A stretch of DNA of 7,072 bases from Candidatus Calditenuaceae archaeon JGI OTU-3 (GTDB taxonomy: Archaea > Thermoproteota > Nitrososphaeria_A > Caldarchaeales > Calditenuaceae). A model generated the notes under the pieces. It did no database searches and was not told the origin of the DNA. It saw only the letters and a list, made by a program, of their open reading frames with translations. Numbering within the stretch: the first letter of the stretch is position 1; every line of letters begins with the position of its first letter. Shown in pieces: positions 1 to 5,876 of the stretch. The stretch spans positions 1 to 7,072 of the forward strand of contig AWOC01000042.1 of the NCBI GenBank assembly GCA_000494185.1, given 5' to 3'. The position numbers were made by a program, and so were the translations under genes.

Positions 1-1
1 T

Positions 2-532
2 CCTCTCCTCTAGCCCCTCCCCCGGATGTATCCCAAAGACCCTCTGAAACTCGCCCGCGTGGGGTGTAAGGACCACCCTACCTCCACGCACTCTCACTAG
101 GATCTGGGGTTGTAGCGCCGAGGCGTCAACGACGAGGCCAAGACCCTTTTCCAGGAGCCCTGAAAGTAGCTCCAGAAGAGCCTCCTCCTTCGCCACCGCA
201 AGACCCGGCCCCACCGCCGCAGAGTCCGCCCTAGGGAGGGAGCTCAAGATCTGTGCGGCAACCCTTCGCGTCAACTTCAGGTCAGTGTAGGGCATGACGA
301 TCAGAGAGGGGCTGAGCGCTCTAAGTGGTGCTACAATCTTCTCAGGGGCGTAGAGGTAGGCCAGGTCGACTCCGGAGCGCATCGCGGCCATCGCGGTGAG
401 AAAGGGAGCCCCATGATAGGTGCCGCTCCCACCGATAACCACGACCACGCCATTCTCGCCCTTCCTGGAGCCCGCCCTTCTCGGAGGTATGACGCTGCGG
501 ACCCATTCACCGGTAACTTCCTCCAACGGCAC
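2..532 (-). CDS. nnrD: ADP/ATP-dependent NAD(P)H-hydrate dehydratase, partial (C-terminus outside window)
   Basis: This enzyme dehydrates the damaged hydrated forms of NADH and NADPH, using ADP or ATP, as part of cytosolic nicotinamide cofactor repair. The minus strand is open for 177 codons from GTG at 532 to the window edge. Family motifs appear in order: VTGEWVRSVIPPR and SRKGENG near the N-terminus, the glycine-rich VVVVIGGSGTYHGAP (about residues 29-43), VGPGL (about 107), VVDASAL (about 135, usually DADAL) and VLTPHAGEF (about 155). The usual downstream GTGD nucleotide-binding motif would lie outside the window. Full-length proteins of this type are near 280-300 aa, so about 100 residues are missing. 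The gene starts directly with the dehydratase domain, so no NnrE epimerase domain is fused in front, unlike many bacterial homologues. An in-frame TAA lies upstream. The GTG start fits the TATA-like box at 551-560 and a leaderless transcript; TTG at 526 is an alternative. Confidence 0.9.
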   Translation of the reverse strand, partial: MPLEEVTGEWVRSVIPPRRAGSRKGENGVVVVIGGSGTYHGAPFLTAMAAMRSGVDLAYLYAPEKIVAPLRALSPSLIVMPYTDLKLTRRVAAQILSSLPRADSAAVGPGLAVAKEEALLELLSGLLEKGLGLVVDASALQPQILVRVRGGRVVLTPHAGEFQRVFGIHPGEGLEER

Positions 533-550
533 AAAAAGGAGCAGCGGCTT

Positions 551-560
551 AAGATATAGT
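551..560 (-). promoter_or_regulatory. TATA-like box for nnrD
   Basis: The minus strand reads ACTATATCTT here, centred about 24 nt before the GTG at 532. No SD sequence precedes that GTG, so the spacing is consistent with a leaderless mRNA. A second minus-strand TATA candidate lies on the other strand of 578-587 and would give a leader of roughly 20-25 nt. Confidence 0.45.
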
Positions 561-577
561 CGAGCCCCGGATTATCG

Positions 578-587
578 TTTAAATATT
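578..587 (+). promoter_or_regulatory. TATA box of dnaG
   Basis: TTTAAATATT lies in the divergent nnrD/dnaG intergenic region. Transcription would be expected to begin about 25 nt downstream, near 607-610. That leaves a leader of about 30 nt containing the SD at 624-631. The near-palindromic box could also serve the minus strand. Confidence 0.55.
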
Positions 588-623
588 GAGCCGAGCCATC
601 TATTCGGCAAGGAGAGCGAACTA

Positions 624-631
624 AAGGAGGT
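624..631 (+). promoter_or_regulatory. Shine-Dalgarno sequence deciding the dnaG TTG start
   Basis: AAGGAGGT is a nearly perfect complement to the archaeal 16S rRNA 3' end. Eight nt separate it from TTG at 640. It is the strongest ribosome binding site in the window and supports TTG as the true start. Confidence 0.8.
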
Positions 632-639
632 CCAGAGAG

Positions 640-1800
640 TTGGCTGCACAATCTCTCTCCACAAAATACGTGATAGAGGCGAGGATAGAGGTAGACGGCA
701 TCGTGGATAGGAACGACGTAATCGGGGCAACCTTCGGCCAGACAGAGGGTATATTCAGCTCCGAGCTAGACCTCAGGGAGCTCCAGAAGACAGGTAGGAT
801 CGGCAGGATAGATGTCATACTTCAGAATCAGGGCAACAAGACAGTAGGGAAGATAATAGTGCCGAGCAGTATGGACAAGTTTTACACAGCACTGGTCGCG
901 GCAATGATCGAGTCGCTTGACCGCGTCGGCCCATACCCAGCCAAGGTAGTTATAGATAAGATCGAGGACCTCAGAGCTGAGAAGAGGAAGAAGATAGTTG
1001 AAAGGGCTAGAGCGATTCTCTACGAGTGGGAGAGGAAGAAGATTCCGGAGGAAGACGAGCTCCTAAAGGAGCTTGAGGAGGCGGTCAGTAAGGCCCACGT
1101 GATTGAGATTGGTCCTGAGAAGATACAGGCGGGTCCCGAGGCGCTAACTTCAGACGAGGTTATACTTGTCGAAGGCCGTGCAGACGTCATAAACTTGATG
1201 AGGTACGGCTACAAAAACGTGATGGCTGTGGGCGGCGTAAAGGTCCCGCCCTCGATCCAGGACCTGCTTGGGAAAAAGAAGGTGATAGCTTTCTTGGATG
1301 GTGACAGGGGAGGCGACATGGTGCTTCGGGAAATCTCCCAAGTCATTAAGATAGACCTCGTAGCGAGGGCGCCCTACGGTAAAGAGGTTGAGGACTTAAA
1401 CGCGAAAGAGATCGAGGATTCCTTAAGGAATGCGGTCCCCCTCGATGAGGCTCTTCGAAGGATTCGGGGTCAACAGCCCCCTGTGGCAGAGATACAGGAG
1501 ATCACAGCCGACAAGCTTGAAAAGTATGTACGCGAGCTTGAGGGGACTCTGATGTCAGTAGCCCTTGATAAGGACTTCAACGAGCTGTGGCGCAAACCTG
1601 TCAGTGAGCTTGCTCAACAGATGTCAGAGTCGCGTGACTACCGATTCGTTGTGTTCGACGGCGTTGTGACCCAAAGGCTAATTGATATAGCTGCCTCAAA
1701 CCCGGGCGAGATATACCTCATTGGGGCGAGGCTTGGCGAGAACCTGTCCTTAAAACCGAATGTTAAGGTACTCACGATGGATAAGATTAGGGCTGGCTGA
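640..1800 (+). CDS. dnaG: Archaeal DnaG (TOPRIM primase family / exosome-associated protein)
   Basis: Archaeal DnaG is a TOPRIM protein. In studied species it is a subunit of the RNA-degrading exosome, helping it engage A-rich tails, and primase activity has been reported in Sulfolobus. The 386 aa length is close to the family norm of about 400. The N-terminal part (1-110) has the conserved stretch beginning STKYVIEARIEVDGIVDRND. A charged helical region spans about 105-150. The TOPRIM domain (about 170-255) shows the catalytic-type VEGRADV (glutamate 178) and FLDGDRGG (Asp220, Asp222), so its metal-binding residues are intact. The bacterial zinc-binding and helicase-binding domains are absent, as expected for archaea. 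The start is TTG, supported by a strong SD 8 nt upstream and by the family-like N-terminus. The gene has its own promoter, is divergent from nnrD, and ends 26 nt from the convergent Pelota gene. Confidence 0.96.
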   Translation: MAAQSLSTKYVIEARIEVDGIVDRNDVIGATFGQTEGIFSSELDLRELQKTGRIGRIDVILQNQGNKTVGKIIVPSSMDKFYTALVAAMIESLDRVGPYPAKVVIDKIEDLRAEKRKKIVERARAILYEWERKKIPEEDELLKELEEAVSKAHVIEIGPEKIQAGPEALTSDEVILVEGRADVINLMRYGYKNVMAVGGVKVPPSIQDLLGKKKVIAFLDGDRGGDMVLREISQVIKIDLVARAPYGKEVEDLNAKEIEDSLRNAVPLDEALRRIRGQQPPVAEIQEITADKLEKYVRELEGTLMSVALDKDFNELWRKPVSELAQQMSESRDYRFVVFDGVVTQRLIDIAASNPGEIYLIGARLGENLSLKPNVKVLTMDKIRAG

Positions 1801-1820
1801 GGCTTAGAACTTATCTCCCC

Positions 1821-1830
1821 TCCTTTTTAT
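1821..1830 (+). terminator. Oligo-T termination signal after dnaG
   Basis: A T-rich tract (TCCTTTTTAT) starts 20 nt past the dnaG stop, in the short gap before the convergent Pelota gene. Archaeal RNA polymerase terminates at T-runs in the non-template strand without needing a hairpin. I see no equivalent T-run on the minus strand just after Pelota. Confidence 0.5.
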
Positions 1831-2879
1831 TCAGCAGACCTGAAGCCGACAATCGAGCCCAGCGCCTCAACCTTCTCAGCCGCCTCCGTCCCAGGAAGCA
1901 GTATCCTTAGACCAATGGCTCCCTTCTCATAAGCATCAAGGATGCTGTTAAGCTCCTCAGAGTCAAGATTCCGCCAGATGAAATCCTCCGTCACCAGAAC
2001 CTCCAGCCTCTGCCCAGCCCTGCAGGCCGTATAGACCTCCTCTAGACCCATGTAGACTTTCTCAGGCCTCTTCGTGGCCAGCTCAATCAACCTCTCAACG
2101 GCGAGCGCGTCTGCGAGGGGCTTCAAGTCCTCACCGAGGGCACCCCTACGCAATGCCTCGCGCAGCCCCTCGAGGCCACCTATGTTTGTAGCGGCGCGCT
2201 TCCTGATGAGGGTGGCCAGCCCAGCATCCCGGCGCTTTACCTCCTTTACGAATTCGTCGGCGTAGAGTGACGTGCCGACAACTACGATCCGCTTCACGCC
2301 AGCCTCGAAAAGCCTCTTAAGCTCCTCGACCACCTCGTCGACTGCCTTTGAGTCCCCGCGGACCACGTAGCCGGGGAGTTTGGCTCCTCGACCCCACTCG
2401 GCGGTCTTGACGATCCTGACCCCCTCGTTGGAGATGTGGACGAGCGCTATGTTCTCGTCGTCGACCGATATGGCTGCGACATCCCTCTCAACTCCTGAGC
2501 CGCTCGACTCGGCTATACGCAGCAGGTATGGAAGCTTCTCCCTGCTCTCAACCTCGAAAACACTCCCCCTCTCCAAGTGCAGTGTGTGATACTTCTTCAA
2601 CACATCGATCTCTTGATCCACATATACTATTCTTCCCCGGAGGCTCACACGCCTCGTTAGCGGGTCGGCGCTCTTGTTCTCGACCTCTATTCCCAGCTTG
2701 AGGCTGCGCCTCTCGCTGTCAATTCCCCCGGAAGCTCTCTCCTTCTTGACTTCCCTTGTTGTTTCCTGGTAGACAACGTCGCCCGGCCTGATCTGTCTAT
2801 AGATGTTTAGGAGATCGATTGTGGTGGTCACGGCTAGCCTGATCCATCCTCTCTTCTTGTCGAGCCCGAGGATCCTCAT
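1827..2879 (-). CDS. pelA: mRNA surveillance protein Pelota (aPelota, Dom34 homologue)
   Basis: Pelota is an eRF1-like protein that, with aEF1A, enters the A site of stalled ribosomes to split them and promote no-go and non-stop rescue. In archaea it is also thought to take part in ordinary termination and recycling. The 350 aa length is normal. Residues 1-130 form the Sm-like N-terminal domain (opening MRILGLDKKRGWIRL, with the conserved IRPGDVVYQETTRE and KLGIEVE segments). The eRF1-like domain 2 covers about 131-255 and the C-terminal domain about 256-350 (VYMGLEEVYTACRAGQRLEVLV). There is no GGQ hydrolysis motif, as expected for Pelota. Where many homologues have GPGF in domain 2, this protein has GTSL (202-205). 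The ATG overlaps the upstream nucleotidyltransferase stop (ATGA) and has GGAGG at 2888-2892, 8 nt before it, so the two genes are very likely co-transcribed and translationally coupled. Confidence 0.95.
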   Translation of the reverse strand: MRILGLDKKRGWIRLAVTTTIDLLNIYRQIRPGDVVYQETTREVKKERASGGIDSERRSLKLGIEVENKSADPLTRRVSLRGRIVYVDQEIDVLKKYHTLHLERGSVFEVESREKLPYLLRIAESSGSGVERDVAAISVDDENIALVHISNEGVRIVKTAEWGRGAKLPGYVVRGDSKAVDEVVEELKRLFEAGVKRIVVVGTSLYADEFVKEVKRRDAGLATLIRKRAATNIGGLEGLREALRRGALGEDLKPLADALAVERLIELATKRPEKVYMGLEEVYTACRAGQRLEVLVTEDFIWRNLDSEELNSILDAYEKGAIGLRILLPGTEAAEKVEALGSIVGFRSAE

Positions 2880-3583
2880 CCGGTGAGCCTCCGCCTCAAG
2901 AAGGGGTTCTGACTGGCTAGCTCTGCAAAAGCGCTAGTAAAGCTCTCTCCCTCCGCCAAGCTAATTGCGCGGAAGACGCCAGTTCTGCCGTGAATCCTCC
3001 TTCTCATCAACACGCGGACTCTGTTCCGAATTGTGATGGGATCCACGCCGATTAGACGTGCAGCTAGGTCTGGATCTCTATCCGCGGGGAACTCGGCGTG
3101 GCCGGCCCGCGTGGGGACTATCACGACCAGGCTCTTATTCATACCTGGTGCCCTATCGCCGTTTATGAGACCCTCATAGCCCACCATGCCGGCAGTCTTG
3201 TAAAATGATTCCTCCTCGGGCATCAGTTTTAGGAGGGGGAAGGAGATCGTTGTCTTCTCATCCAGATATATGTAGGCTTTAGGCACGTAGGCCGGTGTAG
3301 CTTGGACCAGCTCCCTCCGCGCCCACCCGCCAAGCTCGCTCTCCACTATGGCCTCAATTAGCGCGGGGTTTGGGGGGACGGGGATAAAGACCTCGACGTC
3401 GCTCGCCTCATGAACATCACCCCTCGCAACGCTCCCATAGACCACGGGTCCGAACCCCCGCACAACAAAGGGCTCCATGACGCGCTTAGCAACCCCCCTC
3501 TTCTGGCGCAGAATCTCCCAACGACCTTCGTCATAAATGACCTCCTTATACAGGACCCCGTCCGCGGCACCCTCGCGCCTCAC
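2876..3583 (-). CDS. Nucleotidyltransferase-domain protein with C-terminal HTH-like segment
   Basis: Residues 48-67 carry the polymerase-beta-type nucleotidyltransferase signature GS-x10-DxE (Gly50, Ser51, Asp62, Glu64; VVYGSVARGDVHEASDVEVF). Such domains transfer nucleotides to RNA, proteins or small molecules; the substrate here is unknown. I recognise it as an archaeal predicted-nucleotidyltransferase family member but cannot assign a role. The third metal-binding carboxylate is not obvious: the strand where CCA-adding enzymes have VDVVP reads TISFP (about 112-116). Residues 171-204 (DLAARLIGVDPITIRNRVRVL followed by RRRIHGRTGVF) look like a helix-turn-helix with a short wing, which may bind nucleic acid. 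GTG at 3583 is chosen because it lies about 28 nt from a clear TATA box, consistent with a leaderless mRNA, and because it includes the family-like YKEVIYDEGRWEILRQKR. Pelota follows with a 4-nt overlap. Confidence 0.85.
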   Translation of the reverse strand: MRREGAADGVLYKEVIYDEGRWEILRQKRGVAKRVMEPFVVRGFGPVVYGSVARGDVHEASDVEVFIPVPPNPALIEAIVESELGGWARRELVQATPAYVPKAYIYLDEKTTISFPLLKLMPEEESFYKTAGMVGYEGLINGDRAPGMNKSLVVIVPTRAGHAEFPADRDPDLAARLIGVDPITIRNRVRVLMRRRIHGRTGVFRAISLAEGESFTSAFAELASQNPFLRRRLTG

Positions 3584-3606
3584 TCCACCGAGATCTAGGT
3601 CTCCAA

Positions 3607-3616
3607 GCTATATATC
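3607..3616 (-). promoter_or_regulatory. TATA box of the nucleotidyltransferase-Pelota unit
   Basis: The minus strand reads GATATATAGC, centred about 28 nt upstream of the GTG at 3583. No spaced SD sequence precedes that GTG, so a leaderless transcript beginning at or near it is likely. This gives the nucleotidyltransferase-Pelota pair a promoter separate from rpl12. Confidence 0.6.
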
Positions 3617-3717
3617 CGCAGCTGCCACTGCCGGCTGGCACCTTCAAGAAGATACGACAAATATAGTATAATGTAGGGCTGACTCATCATCGCTACGGCT
3701 CTAGGCCTATCTCCCGT

Positions 3718-4032
3718 TTATCCGAACAACGCGCTGAGGCCAGCCAGCGCCTCTTCTTCCTTTGGCTTCTCCTCCTTGACCTCCTTTGCCTGCTGTTCTG
3801 GCGTAGCAGCTGGTGCCTGGGCCGGCGCGGGCGCTGCAGCAATCGTGACTGGTGCAGCAGTGGCCGTCTTCAGGACCTCGTCAATGTTTACGCCTTGGAG
3901 GGCTGCGACAAGCGCCTTGACCCTTACCTCGTCGACCTCCCCTCCTGCGGCCTTGATGACGCTCGATATATTCTGCTCCGTTATCTCCTTACCAAGCCTG
4001 TGAAGCAGCAGTGCCGCAAACACGTATTCCAT
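3718..4032 (-). CDS. rpl12: Large ribosomal subunit protein P1 (archaeal L12)
   Basis: This acidic stalk protein binds P0 (L10) as dimers and recruits translation GTPases such as aEF1A and aEF2 to the ribosome. The 104 aa product has the typical order. A helical dimerisation and P0-binding domain covers about 1-58 ([21 protein letters not shown], then [16 protein letters not shown]). An Ala/Pro-rich hinge follows at about 59-80. A charged tail ends in the conserved factor-binding [16 protein letters not shown] at 4032 is chosen because archaeal P1 proteins start MEY; an upstream in-frame TTG at 4041 would add three residues. There is no SD, and a TATA box at 4061-4069 implies a very short leader. 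In many archaea this gene sits in an L11-L1-L10-L12 cluster. Here it stands alone, divergent from the ATPase genes and 134 nt upstream of the nucleotidyltransferase gene. Confidence 0.96.
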   Translation of the reverse strand: MEYVFAALLLHRLGKEITEQNISSVIKAAGGEVDEVRVKALVAALQGVNIDEVLKTATAAPVTIAAAPAPAQAPAATPEQQAKEVKEEKPKEEEALAGLSALFG

Positions 4033-4060
4033 GCCGCTCAAGAATCAATCCACATCTCTA

Positions 4061-4069
4061 TATTTTAAA
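4061..4069 (-). promoter_or_regulatory. TATA box of rpl12
   Basis: The minus strand reads TTTAAAATA, centred about 33 nt before the ATG at 4032 and about 24 nt before the in-frame TTG at 4041. The expected transcription start is near 4040, giving a leader of 0-8 nt without an SD. Confidence 0.55.
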
Positions 4070-4099
4070 CTTACTTCTATCTTGCGCCTTCCCCAACAG

Positions 4100-4107
4100 T
4101 TAAAAAG
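4100..4107 (+). promoter_or_regulatory. TATA-like box of the atpH-atpC pair
   Basis: TTAAAAAG is centred about 27 nt before the ATG at 4131, and no SD precedes that ATG. The spacing favours leaderless initiation at 4131 and makes the upstream in-frame GTG at 4110, only a few bases past the box, an unlikely start. Confidence 0.5.
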
Positions 4108-4130
4108 ACGTGCCCTCACCTGATAGACCG

Positions 4131-4457
4131 ATGGGGGACGTCGAGGAGGTACTGAAGATCGTGCGCAGCGTGGAGGAAGAGTTGCAGAGGCTGGAGGGAA
4201 GGATCTCCGCGGTTAGGGCGCAGCTGGAGAGGGCGGCCGAGGAGGCTGTGGCCGAGATGTCGAGGGAGCTTGACAGGCTTGTGGAGGAGGAGAGGACAAA
4301 GGCCCTCAGCGAGGCCGAGGCGCGCGCCAAGGAGGAGGCTGAGCGGATACGCAAAGAGTATCAGAGGCGCGCGGAGGCCGTAAGGTCTCGTCTCTTGGAG
4401 GAGAGGCAAGGACTTATCAATTTCGTCGTGAACCAATTGCTTCAGGCTGGGGTGTAG
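4131..4457 (+). CDS. A-type ATP synthase peripheral-stalk subunit H-like coiled coil
   Basis: The 108 aa product is almost entirely helical, with continuous heptad-like Glu/Arg/Ala/Leu patterning from residue 5 to about 92, followed by a short hydrophobic end (INFVVNQLLQAGV). Length, composition and its place directly before subunit C fit subunit H (AhaH, also called G), which pairs with subunit E to form the peripheral stalk holding the A1 head against the membrane sector. Coiled coils have low sequence specificity, so identity rests strongly on context. A truncated subunit E is less likely, since E is near 200 aa with a globular C-terminal domain that is absent here. ATG at 4131 is preferred over GTG at 4110 on promoter spacing. 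The stop is 3 nt before atpC, so the two form one transcription unit. Confidence 0.75.
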   Translation: MGDVEEVLKIVRSVEEELQRLEGRISAVRAQLERAAEEAVAEMSRELDRLVEEERTKALSEAEARAKEEAERIRKEYQRRAEAVRSRLLEERQGLINFVVNQLLQAGV

Positions 4458-4460
4458 GGG

Positions 4461-5489
4461 ATGCCCCCCTACCTCTTGGTGAAGTTATATGCCTGGAGAG
4501 GCATGCTCCTATCGCCGCAGTTCCTTCAAGAGCTAGCCGGGTCGAAAGATCTCTCTGAGCTCGCCAACGCCCTGAAGGCGACCCACTACAGCGCTGAGAT
4601 CGCCCAGACCCAGCAACCATACACCGCCCTCAAGCTCGAACACGCATTACGAAGGCGGATTATCTGGATTCACTATAGGATCATGACGCTCGTCCCCCGC
4701 GATAAGGTTATACAGGCCCTCTACCTGCGCTACATTGCCCGTAACGTCAAAACGGTCCTGCGTGGTCTCCACACCGGTCAATCCGCAGAAGATATTGGGG
4801 CGCTGGTAGACCCCTACGCCGAGGAGCTGATAGGTGTTCGCGACCTCCTCGCCAGGCTTCTGGCCTCAGACTCTCTTAAAGAGGCTCTCAACATCCTCGG
4901 GAGCTATTACCCAGATTTGGGGGGCTTCACGCTCTATGCGGCTACGGGTGAACTGTCCGCGCTGGACGGCGATGTGGACCGATGGTTCTATGGCAGGCTT
5001 TCGGACGCCCTGCAGAAGACGCCTAAAAGCCATCGTAAGGAGGCTCAATACCTGCTGAAGCCGCTGTTCTACGAGTTTGTGCTTGAGACGATTCTCCGTG
5101 GGAAGATTTGGGGCCTCGAGGCGCGCATGATCAGGAGTTTCGTCAAGAGTCTCGTCGAGCCGGAACTCGACCCAGTTATATCAGTGATACTGGAGTGTCA
5201 GTCCCCCGCCGAGCTTAGGAGCGCCCTCTCCGTAGTTAGGCGCGAGATGGTTCCGACTATCTCTGAGCCCACCTCCATGGAGGACGCTATCACGATGTTA
5301 AAGAGGGGGTACCGACTGATGCTGAGGAATAGAGCGAGAGGGTCCTTCCTCAGGACAGTGCGGGATGAGGTTTTGGCGGCCGCACTCCTACTCTTGCTTG
5401 AGGACGAGCTTACAACCCTCGTTGGCATAGCCTCGGGGATTGAGCAGGGCATATCGTCTCGAGCTCTCCTAGACCTGCTCCCACTCTAG
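4461..5489 (+). CDS. atpC: A-type (V-type) ATP synthase subunit C
   Basis: Subunit C (homologous to eukaryotic V-ATPase subunit d) is the funnel-shaped protein seating the central stalk on the membrane c-ring and coupling rotation to ATP synthesis. The 342 aa length matches the family. The N-terminus has the conserved pattern VKLYAWRGMLLSPQFLQEL followed by a leucine-rich helix and ALKATHYSAEI (about 38-47). The rest is mostly helical, with the typical repeated three-lobed organisation. The C-terminal helix AAALLLLLEDELTTLVGIASGIEQGI (about 306-331) corresponds to the family's conserved last segment. It has no membrane span or signal peptide, as expected for a peripheral protein. The ATG lies 3 nt after the H-like gene, and GGGGTG at 4449-4454 overlaps that gene's end as a likely SD. 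The usual neighbours (subunits I, K, E, F, A, B, D) are absent from the window. The gene ends 4 nt from the convergent acylphosphatase gene. Confidence 0.92.
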   Translation: MPPYLLVKLYAWRGMLLSPQFLQELAGSKDLSELANALKATHYSAEIAQTQQPYTALKLEHALRRRIIWIHYRIMTLVPRDKVIQALYLRYIARNVKTVLRGLHTGQSAEDIGALVDPYAEELIGVRDLLARLLASDSLKEALNILGSYYPDLGGFTLYAATGELSALDGDVDRWFYGRLSDALQKTPKSHRKEAQYLLKPLFYEFVLETILRGKIWGLEARMIRSFVKSLVEPELDPVISVILECQSPAELRSALSVVRREMVPTISEPTSMEDAITMLKRGYRLMLRNRARGSFLRTVRDEVLAAALLLLLEDELTTLVGIASGIEQGISSRALLDLLPL

Positions 5490-5493
5490 CCCG

Positions 5494-5784
5494 TTAATCG
5501 GAAATCTCGAAGCCTACGTACTCCCCCCTATACTCCTCCCAAAAAACCTCGACCTTTACGACCCGGGCAAGGGGTGGCCCCTGCTTGGCCCACTCGATCA
5601 TACGCATGACCGCCTCTCTCGGGCCCTCAATCAAAGCCTCGACCCGGCCATCCCTCAAGTTGCGGATCCAGCCGCCTAATCCCAACTTATCCGCCACCTC
5701 CTTAGCGGTCTGCCGGTAAAAGACCCCCTGAACTCGCCCGTAGACATAGATATGGGCCCTCACTTTCTCAGACACAGGAAACAT
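5494..5784 (-). CDS. acyP: Acylphosphatase
   Basis: This small cytosolic enzyme hydrolyses the carboxyl-phosphate bond of acylphosphates such as acetyl phosphate and 1,3-bisphosphoglycerate. The 96 aa product is a full-length acylphosphatase fold. It has the phosphate-binding loop GRVQGVFYR (16-24) with catalytic Arg24, the second signature [17 protein letters not shown] (38-54) with catalytic Asn42, and a C-terminal strand ending GFEISD, so all key residues are present. ATG at 5784 is chosen because GGTGAT (5792-5797) provides an SD with 7 nt spacing. An in-frame GTG at 5775 would give 93 aa and lies about 26 nt from a TATA-like TTATAT (5799-5804), so leaderless initiation there is an alternative. 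The further-upstream GTG at 5814 would add residues not typical of the family. The gene converges on atpC and diverges from alaS. Confidence 0.95.
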   Translation of the reverse strand: MFPVSEKVRAHIYVYGRVQGVFYRQTAKEVADKLGLGGWIRNLRDGRVEALIEGPREAVMRMIEWAKQGPPLARVVKVEVFWEEYRGEYVGFEISD

Positions 5785-5791
5785 GCAGGCA

Positions 5792-5797
5792 ATCACC
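5792..5797 (-). promoter_or_regulatory. Shine-Dalgarno sequence of the acylphosphatase gene
   Basis: GGTGAT on the minus strand matches the core of the archaeal anti-SD complement, with 7 nt before the ATG at 5784. This favours ATG over the in-frame GTG at 5775. Confidence 0.5.
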
Positions 5798-5827
5798 CAT
5801 ATAAGCGTGGACACCAGCCTCTGGGGT

Positions 5828-5847
5828 CTATATTATTTTCATATATC
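5828..5847 (+). promoter_or_regulatory. AT-rich divergent promoter between acylphosphatase and alaS
   Basis: An AT-rich, nearly palindromic tract holds TATA-like elements for both directions. On the plus strand CATATATC (5840-5847) predicts an alaS transcript start near 5870. On the minus strand AATATAGA (5828-5835) predicts an acylphosphatase start near 5806, just before its SD. Assignments are by spacing only. Confidence 0.45.
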
Positions 5848-5876
5848 ACGAGGGGGTCAGAATCTATGGAGACCGT

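Noticed and set aside
331..651. Long open minus-strand frame across the dnaG promoter and the nnrD N-terminus.
   Set aside because: It has no family resemblance and overlaps clearly homologous nnrD coding sequence in another frame. GC-rich DNA produces such spurious frames throughout the window.
3532..3547. Strong SD-like AAGGAGGT with an ATG 5 nt downstream on the minus strand, inside the nucleotidyltransferase gene.
   Set aside because: The ATG opens a frame of about 58 codons with no recognisable family resemblance, overlapping conserved nucleotidyltransferase coding sequence. Probably chance from Lys-Glu-Val codons.
3618..3645. GC-rich inverted repeat in the rpl12-nucleotidyltransferase gap (TGCCA paired with TGGCA around an 8-nt loop).
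   Set aside because: It has only five base pairs and no T-run after it, so it is too weak to call a terminator or attenuator.
3584..3717. Possible C/D box small RNA downstream of rpl12: minus-strand ATGATGA resembles a C box and a CTGA occurs nearby.
   Set aside because: The CTGA is on the plus strand and the C box on the minus strand. No D or D' box follows at guide distance on the same strand, and there is no terminal stem.
4110..4130. GTG at 4110 as the start of the H-like ATPase subunit (115 aa).
   Set aside because: It lies only a few bases past the likely TATA box, so a transcript from that promoter would not include it. ATG 4131 has the right spacing.
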